The notes beneath the pieces are model-generated. The model was not told where the DNA came from, did not search any database, and was given only the letters and a program-made list of their open reading frames with translations. Shown piece by piece: positions 63,647-64,000 of a stretch of 64,000 bases of DNA. Origin of the DNA: an uncultured bacterium (GTDB taxonomy: Bacteria > Bacillota > Clostridia > Lachnospirales > Lachnospiraceae); contig CAMTMP010000015.1 in NCBI GenBank assembly GCA_947073545.1, positions 1 through 64,000 on the forward strand. Direction: 5' to 3'. How positions within the stretch are numbered: position 1 is the stretch's first letter; each line of letters starts with the position of its first letter. Position numbers and translations under genes: made by a program.

Positions 63647-64000
63647 GCCTTCTCACCTCCCTGCCCTTCGCCAGCAAATGACACTTGTGTTATTTCTTCC
63701 TTCCGTCTGATATCCGACATCTTACCGGATGCCGCGCCGTCTCTTCTCACCTGCTCGTAAGTATATGCGGCTCTGATTAGCTTTTTCTCCTGAAAGCAGT
63801 CCCCGATCAGCTGCAGACCGATCGGCAGGCCCTTGCTGTCCCGCCCGCAGGGAACGCTGATGCCCGGCAGTCCCGCCAGATTCACGGCAATCGTATAAAT
63901 ATCGCCCAGATACATCCGGAGCGGATCTGCCAGACTCTCCCCCAGCTTCGGCGCGGTAGTGGGCGCTACCGGGCCAAGAATCAGGTCGTATTTTGCAAAA
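63643..64000 (-). CDS. gatA: Amidotransferase subunit A, C-terminal part
   Basis: The frame enters from the right edge of the window and gives about 118 residues: [30 protein letters not shown] and [10 protein letters not shown], the conserved end of the GatA amidase. The N-terminal part with the catalytic Ser-Ser-Lys triad lies beyond the window. The last 30 residues are charged. It overlaps gatB as in the usual gatCAB order. Confidence 0.95.
   Translation of the reverse strand, partial: FAKYDLILGPVAPTTAPKLGESLADPLRMYLGDIYTIAVNLAGLPGISVPCGRDSKGLPIGLQLIGDCFQEKKLIRAAYTYEQVRRDGAASGKMSDIRRKEEITQVSFAGEGQGGEKA

Overview
The window looks like the chromosome of a gut-type Lachnospiraceae (Clostridia). 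The evidence is the secA-prfB pair, the ptb-buk butyrate module, a purine pathway whose last two steps are separate PurO-like and AICAR-transformylase-only proteins, a DUF6106-type membrane protein, gatA-gatB, and strong AGGAGG-type ribosome binding sites. Nearly everything from about 63.6 kb down to 2.9 kb reads on the minus strand. The plus-strand genes are an IS66 element at the left edge and one membrane-anchored protein near 61.2-62.0 kb. I recognise no tRNA, rRNA or CRISPR array.

Layout on the coordinate line. (1) 1-2.8 kb: an IS1182-type transposase fragment cut by a complete IS66 element (145-2828, inverted ends visible). (2) 2.9-14.0 kb: housekeeping genes. prfB carries a programmed +1 frameshift that unusually uses UAA. 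A RelE/ParE-type toxin-antitoxin pair sits between prfB and secA. Then come buk, ptb, the AICAR transformylase, the IMP cyclohydrolase, guaB and a small membrane protein. (3) 14.1-59.1 kb: one nearly uninterrupted minus-strand gene train of about 35 genes with gaps of a few bases or 4-8 base overlaps. This is a very large glycan or glycoconjugate biosynthesis locus. (4) 59.2-64 kb: an AAA-ATPase/PD-(D/E)XK protein, a membrane-anchored hypothetical protein, gatB and the 3' part of gatA.

The glycan locus appears to carry its own precursor supply. A ribulose-phosphate-epimerase-like protein plus a two-subunit transketolase could make sedoheptulose-7-phosphate. GmhA, a fused heptose kinase/nucleotidyltransferase (domains in the reverse of HldE order) and GmhB could turn it into ADP-heptose. 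A zinc dehydrogenase and an IspD/TarI-type cytidylyltransferase could make CDP-ribitol for two TagB/TagF-type polyol-phosphate transferases. A phosphoenolpyruvate mutase fused to a cytidylyltransferase starts a phosphonate branch. Tailoring enzymes include an asparagine-synthetase-type amidotransferase, a NodU/TobZ-type carbamoyltransferase, FkbM and other methyltransferases, a WbuC cupin, WcbI/SGNH proteins, four radical SAM enzymes (one with a B12-type domain) and two very large citrate-lyase-ligase-like adenylyltransferases. At least six glycosyltransferases are present. No flippase, polymerase, ABC exporter or polyprenyl-phosphate sugar transferase is visible.

The most striking feature is one small Rossmann-like module with a Y-G-A-G-type glycine loop, resembling PglD N-terminal domains. 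It is fused N- or C-terminally to about a dozen otherwise unrelated enzymes of the locus, is tandem in two of them, and stands alone on a membrane-anchored protein. I infer a locus-wide ligand-binding or docking module.
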